Shown: piece after piece, positions 1 to 12,186 of the stretch
How the letters are laid out: each line of letters opens with the position of its first letter
Numbering within the stretch: the stretch's first letter is position 1
Assembly (NCBI GenBank): GCA_958450325.1
Contig: OY288243.1
Span: 64,526,606 to 64,590,605, forward strand
From: Agrostemma githago
Taxonomy: Eukaryota > Streptophyta > Magnoliopsida > Caryophyllales > Caryophyllaceae
Length of the DNA: 64,000 nt
Reading direction: 5' to 3'
Position numbers and translations under genes: made by a program
Notes under the pieces: generated by a model
The model's input: only the letters and a program-made list of their open reading frames with translations
Database searches by the model: none
What the model was told of the DNA's origin: nothing

Positions 1-597
1 AAGAGCTTTTTGAGGATGTAACACCCACATCCATGGATAGAAATTCTATCCATGGGTAGGATACTAGGATGGATAAAAATGATGATCTCAATCCATGGAT
101 ACCGTATCCATGAAGATGAATGACCAAAAACTATCCTTGCTCATGGATCATTTGAGGAGAAGGGATGGAGTGAGGGCTACCAGTCCTTTCTCTATTTTTT
201 TGCTTTTAATCTCTCTTATCCAATAAGCTTTCGACACTTGGCACGTGGGATTTGAATTAATTCCCATCCCTCCTACAGGAACGTTTAAAGTTTTTTGATA
301 TTTTTTGTTTTTTAATCAATGGATATAGATCTTATATTTATAATTTTTTTTATTAATTTCGAATTTATGAATATGACTATTTTAAAACATCATCAGAGCC
401 TTAGTCCCAAAAGAATGACTATTTTAAAAACGTAATAAAAACTCTAGTTTAAATAAAAAATAAAGGCTACACTAGAACATTTAATAACGTAAATTTCGAG
501 TAATACAATCGAATACTAACGACAACATTATAAAACTCATAATTTCCACATCCGCATTTTTAGGGATAAAATAAAAAATTATTCGTGTCTGAAATAG
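1..597. other. Non-coding stretch with short palindromes
   Basis: No coding region is recognised. Two near-perfect short palindromes built on the core ATCCATGGAT lie at 31-55 (10-bp arms, 5-nt loop) and 94-112 (9-bp arms, 1-nt loop). The rest is AT-rich. If DCL4 continues to the left, this may lie inside one of its introns. Confidence 0.4.
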
Positions 598-599
598 TA

Positions 600-848
600 C
601 TTCCTCCAACTTTCTATCTTCTTCCCACTTACCATTTTCATCCAACTTTCTATTTTCTTCCCATTTCATTTATTTCTTTATTTGTCCACACTTTTTCATT
701 ATTTTAATCCATTTATACAATAACTTCATTATTTTTCATTACTTTTCATTACCAACCCATACCTTCTTATTATTTTTTCATTATTTTAACTCAATCAAAA
801 AACTTTGTACCATTTTGGAGTGGGAAGAAGATAGAAAGTTGGAGGAAG
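600..848. mobile_element. Stowaway-like MITE with perfect 30-bp TIRs
   Basis: Positions 600-629 and 819-848 are exact reverse complements over 30 bp, starting CTTCCTCCAACTTTC. The element is flanked on both sides by TA (598-599 and 849-850), the target duplication of Tc1/mariner-type Stowaway MITEs. It is 249 bp long, non-coding and AT-rich. A degenerate third copy of the terminal sequence sits at about 640-664. Perfect arms suggest a recent insertion. Confidence 0.8.
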
Positions 849-914
849 TAATTAATTTTTTTTATTCATGTATCTATACAAAATTTAATAAAATTGTTGA
901 TGTTAAATAAATTT

Positions 915-1430
915 GAGGGGAAAAGTAAGAGTGGCTCCGTTAGAGGATAAGTTGAGGGAGAATAGGTCAAGATGGTTTGGGCATGTGCGAAGGAGGCCGA
1001 TTGATGCACCAATAGAGAGACTTGAAGGATGGAGAGAATGGTCGAGGTAGGCCTAAACAGACTTGGATGAGAGTGATTGAGAATGATATGAAGTTCCTTG
1101 GGATTGGTGAAGATATGTCGTTGGACATAACGGAGTGGAGGGAGAGGATTCGGGTGGCGGAGGATTTTTTAGGACTATCTTTTGCTCTTTTATTTATTCT
1201 TAATTCTTTATTTTGTTTCAAAATTTTCCATACTTAACTTGAGTTTTCTAAACTTTTAAAAAAATTATTATTAGTGCTTTCAAATTGATTTTGAAACGGA
1301 AAATTATTATTATTCTTTTTCTTTGTTCGCTTTTATTTTTTTATTTGTTTTGGGATGACGACTTGACGACCTCAGATTCTAATTCATGTTAGCCGACCCA
1401 AAATCTTTTGGGACTAAGGCTCTGATGTTG
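915..1430 (+). mobile_element. 5'-truncated RTE-type LINE, 3' end only
   Basis: The plus strand encodes the C-terminal tail typical of plant RTE LINE polyproteins: RWFGHV, then GRGRPKQTW, then ITEWRERI, with one frame change near 1022. The 3' end has the usual GGGACTAAGGCTCTGATG followed by a short TTG tail. A 21-bp direct repeat flanks the insert (894-914 and 1431-1451); its first bases overlap the TTG tail. Only about 0.5 kb of a roughly 3-kb element is present, as expected from incomplete reverse transcription. Confidence 0.85.
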
Positions 1431-1762
1431 TTGTTGATGTTAAATAAATTTAAGATGGGTGGAAAATGATGAGTGGGGTAGGGTAAATGAAGTGAAATGG
1501 TTTGACACCCTTGGATAGAAAATCCATCCACGAATGTAGGAATTTTTTTTAGGAAAGAGAAAGTGGGTAGAGAAAGTGAGATAGAAGAGTTGGGGCTCAT
1601 GGAATGCCTCATAATGAAATGACAATTGACATGGATCCCAAACTATACAATTCTAAGCCTCTAAATATGCGACATGCGTCTTTTCTCATCCACTTTTTAC
1701 TTTGTGCAGGTATATAAATTTCCCATGAGTAAAAGAAAAGTACAAAGGAAATCAAGATTTAC

Positions 1763-4700
1763 CTGCAAGTTGTTCCTAGTGGCCAGCTTGTGCAAATTAA
1801 AATTGCTCACAAGATTTGAACGCCTCCTAGTCAACTGTCCTTCGTCATAAGTTACATGCTTCAGAAATAGGTGACGTGCGGCCACAAACTTTAGAAATGC
1901 ATCACCAAGAACTTCAAGCCTCTCAAGGGAAAAGCGCTCATGGCATTTTTCTGTAGTTACAGCTTCAAGAATCTGGAAATTAGGAGCAACATTATTAAAC
2001 TTTCATTCTCAGTTAGAGCCCTCGCTTGGAGATACGTGAGAAAAGAAGTGGCGCTAAATTGTACTCCATCAAATTCATATATGTATAGGCGCTCCTACCT
2101 AACTTTCGGAAATAAGACACTATAGGAATGGATGATTGTTATGAAATTCCCAACATATTATAGATTCTCTTTCAGTAAAATTCACGCTTTTCCACACTTG
2201 AGCAACAGACGAAATTCTAGGACTACTCTTGGGAGAAAATAATAGTATGCATACATCTTCGGCTTGATCCGTAATTGACCCTATTTGGGTATGTTTGTCA
2301 AAAATGTCAATTTTTACAGAAACTAAAAATGGTTAAGAATAAAAACCATATGTGATGGAAATCTAAGATTACTCCCTGGAGCAAATGACATATAATGTCA
2401 AACTGCAATCTTCCACTTTTAGATTGGCGTTCAAATAATGTCAAACTGACAGTTATACCCTTACAAAATACCATAGTAACAGATTTTCAAAATTGATATG
2501 TAAACAGTTTTTTTGATACAACAAAATGATACTCCCTCCATCTTCTTGAATTAGCCCCATTTCCACATTTTTGTGAGGAGAAAAGTGGGCCCATGGGGCT
2601 AATTCAAAAAGGAGGGAGTAATAAACAATGTACCGCTACTTATATTTGGAAAATTAATGGTCAAACTTCACATTAGTTCACCATAGGTGATATATCGGAC
2701 AGATCTAGTAAACTGTAAAGAAAAGGCTACTCGTATCCAGGAAAGCCTTACACGTTCAGCAGTTACCAATCCTCCCTCAGCGAATGACCCAGATAGCATA
2801 TCCTTCAACTCAATGGCTACAAGCAAATTTTCCAAGCGATGCATGATTGATGGCAAAAGTGACAACGAACTTCCAATGTCCTTGGAGAAGCCAATTATCT
2901 TCAGCTCACATAGCTCAGGTGGTAGTTCAAAGAAGTGCTCTTCGAGTTCATGTATTGCTGAATTCAATCAAGAAATTAAGCAAAGCAAACTAGAAAATGT
3001 ACGTGAATGCAATAGACGAACAGTTTTAAGAAACAACCAAGTTGTAAAAATGGGGAACTATCAATAAAGATATACGGAGTATCAATTAAGAAAGACTACA
3101 GAAAGCATTATGTGCCTGCATTCAACTTAGCTTTCAAGAAAAACGCACATAATCGCCAGCTTTTCACATCAACCAAATAATTCAATTATGAGTCATCCAG
3201 CATGCCGTGCATTTGGAATTTTGGATTAACAGTATTCCTTCAGATGGCCAATATAAGGTAGACACAGCGTCTAAAGTAACTGACAAATATCCACCATTAT
3301 TGTTATTAGGTTGGACAGAAAAGTACCTATATTTCCCGTTTTACGGTCATGCAACAAATTGTGTAAACAAAAGAGCTGTTTAGCTTGGAGTAAAGGCTGC
3401 TCAGGATGTGCTAGATGAATGCCAAACCTGGTAAAAAAAATATAAAAGACCATCAGAATTGTTTATGAAACACATTTATTTCTTTGGTCTTTAACATAGA
3501 CAATTCTTCTTCCAAAATATTTAACAATTCCGCAACAGCCATAAAAAATAATTCTTCAAAATAAAATTAATAAATGCTTCAATACAGAACCCTTGCGGGA
3601 GAAAAAGAGCCAATGGGTTTAAGATTAAAAAATGCAAACTCATCAGACATCAACTTCTATTCAAGAGGCGGAAATACTGAAGGCAGTTGGTTGGTTTGTG
3701 TTGGATATAGAGTAATTTGCTTCTACTGCCTCAAATGTTGCAAATAGCGTGTTTGATGACTATAACATAAGTTCATACGCCTGGATTACCCATATACACC
3801 CAGTATTTTCTAAGATGTATTTACATTTCCATGAACCTCTATTTTTTATGACAGTTTCATAGATTTAGATGATACCTTCCTCCTTTCTGAAAGAAAATTT
3901 AAGAACGTAATTTTTCAGCTGAACATATGAACTATTTAAGTCTGAATAGAACCGAACCACGGGAATAAGCGAGCCCCAAGCAAGGGACATGAAATTAATG
4001 AAGACGTTGAAGATCATTTATTCATCGAAGTAAAAGATTAAAAGTTTCAATAAAACAGTATAGACTATTAGTGGGCTCTTACTCATCTTTAAGTTCAATG
4101 ACTAGAAGCAATAGACTCTTGTGCAAGTGTAACTATAACGAGTTAGTTAAGAAGGAATCAACAGCAGAATATCAAGGGTTTTCAACGGCAAATAAATTTC
4201 TATGTCAGTCCATAAATGATACGGAGTACTATGAACTTATAGACTTACAAAAGAGCACCTTTGAAACAAATAAGCAAATAATTACTGTGTAAGATAAACT
4301 AAAAGAAAGATGAAGAGTTTCAGTACCTACTTTTCACTCATCTGTTCTACGTGGCTCGTGGTGCTATTCTGGAGACTGAACCCATTTCTGTCAGCTAGGA
4401 TTTGGGAAACAAAAAAGAACGATTTTTTATAGCCAACATAAACTAGGCTATTTAAAATAATATTCACACTAGCAGGGCCATCAGCAAGATGCAGGTGACT
4501 CTCTGAAGAAATTCTACTTTCCACTAAATTGGTAGTAGGCGTGAAAATTGGAGATGACAAGCATCTTTTAATCGTGTTCCAATCCACGGGTGATCTCTTT
4601 TCAATCTCGAGCCATATCACAGGAAGCAAAAAATAGAACTTTGATGAATGTAATTCACTAACTTCAAAACCTCTGAGAGGAACATGGTCACAAATTAAAT

Positions 4701-7700
4701 CTGAACGATCAAGAACGACCTTGAGGCACACTTCCTGGAAATTCTGAGCCAGTCGCATCTGAGGGAAAAAAAAGACATGTACTGTGATCACAAATATTTA
4801 AAGCCTTTATACCATCATTCTTTCCCTGGATAAAGAAAGCTAAAGAAACTGAAAAGGGAACAAGATCACAACTATCTTACCTCTTCTTCAGTAAATTCCA
4901 CAAGCCCCGAGGGAACCAGATCTGTCAGCACAGATCTACCATGTGCAAGATGCAAATCTATCTTCAGTCTCTTGGCATCCGAAGGTAAAGGTGCTTTCAG
5001 AAAAAGCCCAAAGTCTTTGTACTGTCTATCGTGTGGCGTAGGTATAAACCGTATGAAATAAGTGTTCAGACAAACGGGGTACTCCACATTAGTCCAAGGT
5101 TCCTTCAATATAGCAGGAACTAGCATCTCATGCAGCTCTAATGATGAATCCTCATCTACAGGTAAGCTACTCGATCAGTTTCCATAATTTCATGTTAGTA
5201 GACTAAAGGAAAAAGTCGCGAATTCCATTCCCTACCTCCAATGCTATCAGAATCAGTAATATCAAGCGTAGCTTCTTCACTTAAATCATCTTGTTCAGGC
5301 AATAGATAATCAGTCAAGGCACCAATTTCATGCAATTCTTTGCAAGCCCTTAAACAAGCGTTTCTTTTGGCTGCATCGAAGGAAGATTGAGGTGCACTAA
5401 CAATGTGATGGATAGGAGCATTGGAAGGAAGAATAATATGGCATATTGTTCCTTCAGTATCATCAACATAAAAGAGATCTGGTTTGGGGCTAAAATATCT
5501 GCGATCAAATAGCAATCCATATTTACATAGTTTCCTCGATGTACAATGGAACCGTATATAAGCATAGCATACAGAAAAGAGCATACTCATCACGTGGCAG
5601 TTTTGAACAGTAGTGGTAGAGCAATGATATACTTGTTTGAGTACTAATGGTTGCACCAGTGAAACCCACTGAATAAACTTCTTCCTTAATATTAGTAACC
5701 TCTACATTTGGTTTTCTGTTTCTGATATCCATGTTCATGCGGTCTTCACCTTTCCCAAAACTGTCCATCAACTTCATCTCTCTCTCGTTCTCACTACAAA
5801 ATCAGGAGAAATACGTCACTTCCTTTGAAAGTATCAATGAAACTCGGATCAAAATATGAGCTCTGAGATCAACCTGTCAACCAAAAAAGCATATTCTGAC
5901 TGAGGCATTCTTGCACGACCTCTGGATTGTATAAAGCTTGCCAGTGTTTCAGGGAGATCAAATCGTATTACAAGACAGCATGTCTGAATATCAAGCCCTT
6001 CTTCACCTACTTTTGTGGCAACCAGTAGATTCAGCTGCAAGATCACATCATCAAGAAAGTTGGGGGTTGATAATAAACAGAAAAACAAGACCGTCAAACT
6101 ATGCACCCGGGACCCCGGGTACGGGAACCTTAATAAAATTAAACAACATTAAATATCATCAACCACTCGAATTTTCTCCCTCCACATCATCCGACCCAAC
6201 GTTATAGTTTCTCCCATCCAAAGAAACATCATACGAGTATCATTTTTAATCACTATTATCCATGTCCGTTTAGGTCTTCTTTTACCCCTCACCAACTTAT
6301 GTGCTCTCCATTCTTCAAGCCACTATACCGGTACATCCACCGACCTCTGTCTCACATCCAAACCATCTTAACCGATTCTCCATCATTTTATCCTTTATAG
6401 GGGTCACTCGTACTATTTCCCTAATCACATCATTTCTAAGTTGATCATTTCTTGTATGGTCACACATCCATCTTAGCATACGCATTTTTGTCACATTCAT
6501 CTTCAACACATGGCTATGTTTTCCAGTCCAACATTCATTGTCATATGAAAGTGCATGCCTAATTGTTGTTCGGTCAAATTTACCCTTTAATTTGTAAGGT
6601 ACGCCTAGTAATCCCGTTGCGCTCTACCATTTCAAACATCATGCATTAATCTTATGGGTCATATTACCATCTAATTCCCCATCCTTTGGAGAATAGACCA
6701 TGATAATGATAAAATTTGAAAATGAAGCACAAGTACGTGATGCCTATTATGAATCATTGTTAGTCTTACCATAAAAAATCCAGAAAAGGAGGGAAAAAAC
6801 ATATTTGATGGAAAAAAAATCTTCCAAAAAGGGAAAATAGAAAGAATGATAAATAAATGGGAAACAAAAGTACATATATGCAAACAAACGAAAGACATAA
6901 GCCACTGCTGGCACTGTGGCACATACATGAGCCAGCTACCAACTTTTAAAAAGAGGAAGTGAATTGGTGAACGATGAGGAACAAGTACTCTGTATGCTCT
7001 AAAAAGACCAATGAGCTAGAAATGCTACATCCCCAGGGACCTTTTTTTACAAGTAATCCAGGATATCATTAAAGGATAACAACAACAGGGGTGATGCCCA
7101 TATACACACACAGAACTTTCAAAGTTTCAAACCAGACAGCATTACCTTTCCTGATCGAAATTCTTCTAGAATGTGTGTCATTGTCTTTCTTGACATGCTC
7201 TTTAATCCAGAGTGAACCCCCACCAAGAAATCACACTTCCATGCCGATAAGATCTTAGTCTGTCCAAGTATGTACGCCAGGGATCTCGCAATAATAATCC
7301 TATTCACAAATATAATGCATTTCATATCCGGGCGTGACCTGAAAAGGAGAGACCAAAAGCAAACAATTGGTTGCTGACGGTGGTTAAACAGGATAGAACA
7401 CTAAGAATTTCATTAGTGTCTTATAAAGAAAATATCAAAGTAACTAACACCAGATAGAATAAATGAGAGTTATATTCAACAGCGAATTTTCAATGGAGTG
7501 CTGGACTACGAACCTGAAATTTGAAAGGATTCCAACAAGACATAAAACTTTCTGTGAGAAATGTGGCTCCTTTAGAAATTCCATAGAAGATAAATTAGCT
7601 GCAATGCCATCTGTAACAACCATCGATAAAAAAAGATAAAGGTGAGTTCTCCATGCCCTTGTTTAAGGTGTTCCACATTGCTTATGGGGGAGAAAATAAG

Positions 7701-10458
7701 AAGAAAATATGTGAGGAAAATGGAAGTACGGAAAAATGTAGTCACAAAAAATGGACATCACCAATCATATGCCAAAAAGGAATGTAGAATATCTCAGTGA
7801 AGGTCACATGATGGAAATGTGGACCATATAAAAGAAGGGGATGGAGTATAAATTTTGTAAAGAGCAACAACTACATTTTCTTCTAAGTTCGAAGCCAGGG
7901 TAGCTTTATCAAAAAAAAACCATCAGAAAAAAAAAATATTTTGATGAACTTCAATTCGTAATTACGCAATTCTAGAGCACAAGATGTGCGACAAACAATT
8001 CTAGAGTAATGGAAACACTACCTCCATGACATTCTGTATCTAATAAAGTTGCCGTTTGAGCAAGATACTCATCTTGAATGGAGTCACTCCTTGCACTTCC
8101 TCTAGCCTCTATTACCTCATTTCTCTCATAGCCATCGCCTTTCAAACGAATACGGCAGGCCTGAAGCAAAATACACGTGAATACAGTATAGAGGGCATCT
8201 CAAAGTAAATAGATATCTACAAAAGCTCATAAGAAAATGATATCTCATGCTTATCCACAGAAAACATGCTCGATTTAAAATAATGCACACATTGCCATGG
8301 AGCCAAGAAAACAAAATGAATTATGGATGTATGGTGCTCTAGATAGTAAGGTAGTTATATAAATCTTACTTGTAAAGCTCCCCAAAGCCCAAGACTGGTT
8401 AAGGAAAACACCACATTGTTATGCAGTTTATGTAGATCTTTCCTTAAATTTTGTACTTTACAGGGATCATCTCCGGCCCTACAAAGCATAGATGTACACT
8501 ATTTGCAAGATAAAAGGTCAAGGGACAATAAGGAATTCAATGAAACTATAAACAAGTCCAAAACAAGTAAGTTGCATTGTATAATACCTGACGTCTAATC
8601 TCCTCAAGTTTATCCAAGCACCTATGAAGAGACCTTGATGACAATTTTGTGTTTGAGGTATAATGATAGACTTGAACAACCGGAGATACAACAACAGCTT
8701 CAAGTTCACTGTTATCGTTTACAGTGTAAACCTGGATCATGAAATAGCAATTCCAAACATTAAGAACACTGGCAACCTAGCTCGCAACAAACTCCACTCT
8801 AGTACAGACAATTCGGTCCGATGATGAGTCCAGCAAACCTCGAACCACACATCAGTGGTACATATTGAGATCATATGTTATCTTAAGCATGGTGTGTATA
8901 CGATTTGACGGCCAAAAACAAATATTAAGTCTTCCCTAGAAATCAATCTGACAGTGTGTTTGGATACCAAAATAAGAATGAAAGTGAGGGGAAGGATGAG
9001 GGAAGGGGAAGTGATTTTCCCTTCAAATCTTTCCTTTGTTGGAGGGGAAATAGACTGTCTTCGAGGAGGGAAATAGAACGATTCATTTTCCCTCCTCTCC
9101 AAATCCCTTCACCCTCATTTTGGAATCCAAAAAAAGGATTTTACCTCCATCGAAATTCCTTCATTCCCTTTCCCTCCAAATCCTTCCATCCAAACACTCA
9201 CTAAAAGATTTCAAATACTGAAATGGAAGAAATATACACTGAAGACATGGAATTGGACAGAAAATGTTTGCTATTCCAATCATGTTCTGAACTCACCTTA
9301 GCATGGAGCTGAGTTTGAAGACTATTGACAGAAGCACCTGAAATTGGAAGTCAGAATTCCACATCACATACAGCAACTAGCCAACTGTGAAACCGACGAT
9401 AAACATCAGACTTTAAGCTGAAGGAAGATGCATCTTATTATAAGCAGAAAGTCATCGAAGCGGTTTTTGGGACACTCAACAATTCACCCTTTTTGAAACT
9501 CATACTGGGAAATTCTGGGATATGAAAAAAGATATACATGCGATTTTAGGTTGACACAAGTGAAGTACCTTTCCCACATATAGGAGATGCAGTCATGCCA
9601 AAAATACGAGGCAGTTTAGAAGCTTTTGCATCATAGAAGACCTGCGGCCATGTGAACCAAACTTAATACAGTAGAACTTGTTTGAGTTAGGCAACAAATA
9701 GCATAGCAAGGAGGGAGTTAAAGTTAGTTACCTTCATAATCTCTGCATATGGATGATTGCTATCAAGTTGCGCATAGTGACATTCATCAAATATCAAGAG
9801 AGAAATATTGTCCATCCTGATGAAGCAATGACATAAACTATGCAATAAAACTTGGGGCGTCATAACAAGAACCTGCATGTACATGTACCCCAAAAAGATG
9901 AGGGAGGCGGCATAAATAAAATCGTAAGTAAGTAAGCAAGTAAGAACCTGGGATTTGGCAAGCTCCTTTTCCCAGGCAATGTGAGTCCTTAGATGTTTAT
10001 TGTCACCAAAGTAGACTCCGACCTTAAAATCGGTAAACTGTTGGATAGCTTTTGCTTGCTGTAGGGACAAACAAAATTGAGCAGCGGCCGAGTTTGACTA
10101 TAATACTGCTCACGTATATTAACCGAAATCATTTTAAAACGGGAGGGAGTGGTACCTGATTGACCAAGACGACGGTGGGGGCCAAGAAGACGCAGAGGTT
10201 GTTATTGGTGTTGATCAAGTGGCGCATGAGGAGAATGGAAATGAGGGTCTTGCCGCAACCAGTCTCAAGCACCACAATCATGTTCTCATCCATAGCTTTC
10301 CTTGCCAATTCTAACTGGTACCTGTTTGTTTCAACATTTCTCAGCCGCCCCTAAAGCAAAAGATAAATAAAAACAAGAAGAAGAAGAAGAAGAAGAAGAA
10401 GAACATACTGTCGAGCAATAAGTACGGGGTCACTGTGAGTGTGAGAGTGAGACTCCAT
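1763..10458 (-). CDS. DCL4: DICER-LIKE 4, N-terminal 1045 codons (3' part outside window)
   Basis: Plant Dicer that cuts long dsRNA into 21-nt siRNAs (tasiRNA and antiviral silencing, nuclear). Nineteen exons join in frame at GT-AG borders: 10409-10458, 10156-10321, 9948-10058, 9732-9872, 9569-9641, 9297-9337, 8588-8731, 8370-8498, 8022-8160, 7514-7610, 7146-7338, 5874-6034, 5587-5793, 5236-5498, 4881-5155, 4331-4758, 3327-3427, 2752-2957, 1763-1972. Landmarks: Walker A ETGCGKT (residues 36-42), DECH (138-141), MTASP (172-176), QSRGRAR (465-471), Dicer-dimerisation region about 560-640, PAZ about 785-925, RNase IIIa signature ERLEVLGDA (993-1001). Wording matches DCL4 rather than DCL1-3. All 19 exons are open. 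Family members are about 1600-1700 residues, so RNase IIIa/b and dsRBDs are missing here; the last donor (GTAAAT after 1763) has no partner exon down to position 1. The N-terminus is short; an upstream exon cannot be excluded. Confidence 0.95.
2532..2618. mobile_element. Small Stowaway MITE in a DCL4 intron
   Basis: An 87-bp element begins CTCCCTCC and ends GGAGGGAG, flanked by TA at 2530-2531 and 2619-2620. The arms continue as an imperfect inverted repeat (GAATTAGCCCCAT paired with ATGGGGCTAATTC), so the whole element folds as a hairpin. It lies between the last two DCL4 exons seen. Confidence 0.8.
6225..6635 (-). mobile_element. RTE-type LINE fragment in DCL4 intron 11
   Basis: Read on the minus strand this encodes a decayed piece of the LINE tail region: MRMLRWMCDHTR, then VIREIVRVTPI, then ENRLRWFG, followed by a frame break and a remnant of the GKRRPK segment. 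It is related to but distinct from the fragment at 915-1430. It sits in the 1.1-kb intron between exons 7146-7338 and 5874-6034, in the same orientation as the gene. Exact ends and target duplication were not found. Confidence 0.7.
8956..9197. mobile_element. MITE-like element with GTGTTTGGAT ends
   Basis: GTGTTTGGAT at 8956-8965 is exactly inverted at 9188-9197, and the interior is purine-rich on the left and pyrimidine-rich on the right, so it can fold back. It is non-coding and lies in the DCL4 intron between 8731 and 9297 (left exon 8588-8731, right exon 9297-9337). This end type is common among plant MITEs; the superfamily was not settled because no clear target duplication was seen. Confidence 0.55.
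10373..10402. repeat. (AAG)n microsatellite in DCL4 intron 1
   Basis: About nine AAG units on the plus strand, that is CTT on the coding strand, starting a few bases after the exon-1 donor (GTATGTTC). Intron 1 is only 87 nt, so this pyrimidine run makes up a third of it. Confidence 0.85.
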
Positions 10459-10957
10459 TGTGAGTTCAAGTTAAGCGTGATTATGAATGATCGGGCATGG
10501 ATGAAAATGTTGCTTTGCTTTGATTAGGGTAGGGTAGGGTATGTTGTCTTGTATCGCTGCTTTTTTATTTAACAAAGAAGAAAGAAGAAAGATTCCGGGG
10601 AAAGGGGAAGATCAACAGGGTTTCGTACCAAGTAAATGCAGCGGGGAGACTATTGGACATACAATGAAGAGAAAAACAGCTGTGCTTTTCTTCAGATGGA
10701 TGCTTCACTTTCCTCGCCAGTTAGGACTCGTCAATTTCACTTGGGGGGGCCACTAGCCTTAATTACCCTTTTTTTTTTTTTTTTGCCTCACTTCGTTTCA
10801 ATTTTCCGGTTATCAATGCAAAAATACTTCAATCGTATTTGGTAGGAATTACTCTAAGGATGGGTCACCCCTTGCAAAGGGACCCGTTGGTTTGTGGGGC
10901 CACTACACTGGGGTGTTACACTCCTCCTCCCCTCCGCCTCCTTCTCTTCCTTTAACA
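10459..10957 (-). promoter_or_regulatory. DCL4 5' flank, promoter and 5' UTR by position only
   Basis: Sequence directly upstream of the DCL4 ATG. It includes three TAGGG units (about 10524-10540) and a T17-18 run near 10770. No convincing TATA box or start site was identified. The promoter call rests on position alone. Confidence 0.35.
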
Positions 10958-11170
10958 ATGTCGAATTCTCGAACTCCCCCTCCAGATCGGTTCTCAGACC
11001 CTCCTCTTCAACGTCAATCAAGTCTGAAGGAAGCTAGCCGCCACTCTTCTTGGCCTCAACCGGATCAAAGGAAGGCTCAGCCTGACCCTCCTCCATACGG
11101 CCGACGTAATGTCTTTCTCAGTGTTGGTTCAGGTCGTTGGCATTTCAGCCAGGTCGTCGGCGCTTTTTAA
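10958..11170 (+). CDS. Unrecognised 70-residue ORF, proline-rich N-terminus
   Basis: ATG at 10958, stop at 11168-11170. The product is rich in Pro, Ser, Arg and Gln at the N-terminus (begins MSNSRTPPPDRF) and ends GRWHFSQVVGAF. A pyrimidine-rich CT stretch just upstream resembles a plant 5' UTR, and the coding strand diverges from DCL4. No domain is recognised. It could be the first exon of a gene disrupted by the transposons on its right, or chance. Function unknown. Confidence 0.3.
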   Translation: MSNSRTPPPDRFSDPPLQRQSSLKEASRHSSWPQPDQRKAQPDPPPYGRRNVFLSVGSGRWHFSQVVGAF

Positions 11171-11417
11171 TGTAAAAAGACAATCATGCACTTCCCTTAA
11201 TTATGTTAGTTAACTAAGTTAATATAATTTTAGAAATGAAATTATGTTAATGAAACTCGTTGATGAAGCGGTTTTCAATTTTTCGTCGTTATTATGTTAT
11301 GTTATTTATTATTTATCTTCACTCAAACTCCACTCACACTCCACTCACCATATTAAATTTTATTTTCTCTCACCTAAAAAAAATATCTTTTCTTGAAAGA
11401 AACCCGACTTTCCCCAA
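11171..11417. other. AT-rich spacer ending in a 60-bp segment that recurs inverted at 20925-20985
   Basis: No gene is seen. Tandem ACTCCACTCAC-like units lie near 11320-11350. Positions about 11357-11417 resemble the reverse complement of about 20925-20985 (shared pieces include GAAACCCGACTTTCC and TTTTCTCTCAC). The two copies bracket LTR-1. Confidence 0.5.
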
Positions 11418-12186
11418 AATGGATCGACGCTAAAGACCTTCGACGTACTATGAAAAGACCCGACACACGGATAACGGTAGGTCCTATAATAAGGGAGGTT
11501 TTTGAAAAGTTAAATGTTTGGAATTTTGAAAATTTTGAAAATCGAAAATAAATTTCCGAAAACTTGAAAATCGAGAACAAGATCTCGAGGGTTTTGAAAA
11601 TTGAAATGGAATTTTGAAAATTCGACAATCGAAATGGTATCAAAAATTCGAGAGTTAAAACGGGTAACATGCCGGCTAAAAAAATGATATTTTGAGTCAA
11701 ATCGTTAGTCCTAAATTTCGGCGGCATTCCGAATTTTTGAAAATTGAAATATTTTGAAAAGATGCATTTTTGAAATGATGGTTTTTGAAAAATGACACGG
11801 AAACCAAGTAGCACGTAGCCACACAGGCATTATAACGACGCTATGTATGCTTTACACTAAGTCTCGGTCGGTCAAAATCGGGTCTATACCAACAACGACG
11901 GCTTTCTCGTAAATCAGGACGGACTCCCTAAGCCGAATTGGTCTTAGGACATGCCGCGAAACCCATACGAGTTCGGCCATAGAAGTCTTTAGCGCACCCA
12001 TTTAGGAATGCACTGTGGTATAGTGGGACGTCGGTCACAAGTAATCGGCCCGGGAAAAATTGGGTTATGCATGAATCATTAAACTAATGCGCGTACACTA
12101 TTAATCGAACGATTTCTTTTCGAGTCTCACCCTAGGAACCCCGATGACTAGTGGTACATCAGGTATCCCCAGGGGAGTCGCCAAAT
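11418..12186 (-). mobile_element. LTR-1: untranslated leader and primer-binding site
   Basis: Minus-strand leader just inside the 5' LTR of LTR-1. The primer-binding site TGGCGACTCCCCTGGGG is at 12167-12183, three bases from the LTR end; TGG pairs with a tRNA CCA end. The segment is similar to the leaders at 45360-46077 (LTR-5) and 62971-64000 (LTR-3, opposite strand). It contains a degenerate array of TTTCGATTTTCAAA-like units (about 11500-11780) that opens a spurious reading frame. The element stops near 11418: no gag, pol or 3' LTR follows, so LTR-1 is truncated. Confidence 0.75.

Noticed and set aside
1440..1625. Possible missing DCL4 exon just left of 1763
   Set aside because: The minus-strand frames here do not resemble the RNase IIIa continuation expected after ATRNNLQ.
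10134..10152. Stowaway end-like GGGAGGGAGT near DCL4 exon 2
   Set aside because: No partner inverted end or TA duplication found nearby; may be a remnant but not supported.
10524..10540. Telomere-like TAGGG repeats
   Set aside because: Three five-base units only, not the plant TTTAGGG repeat.
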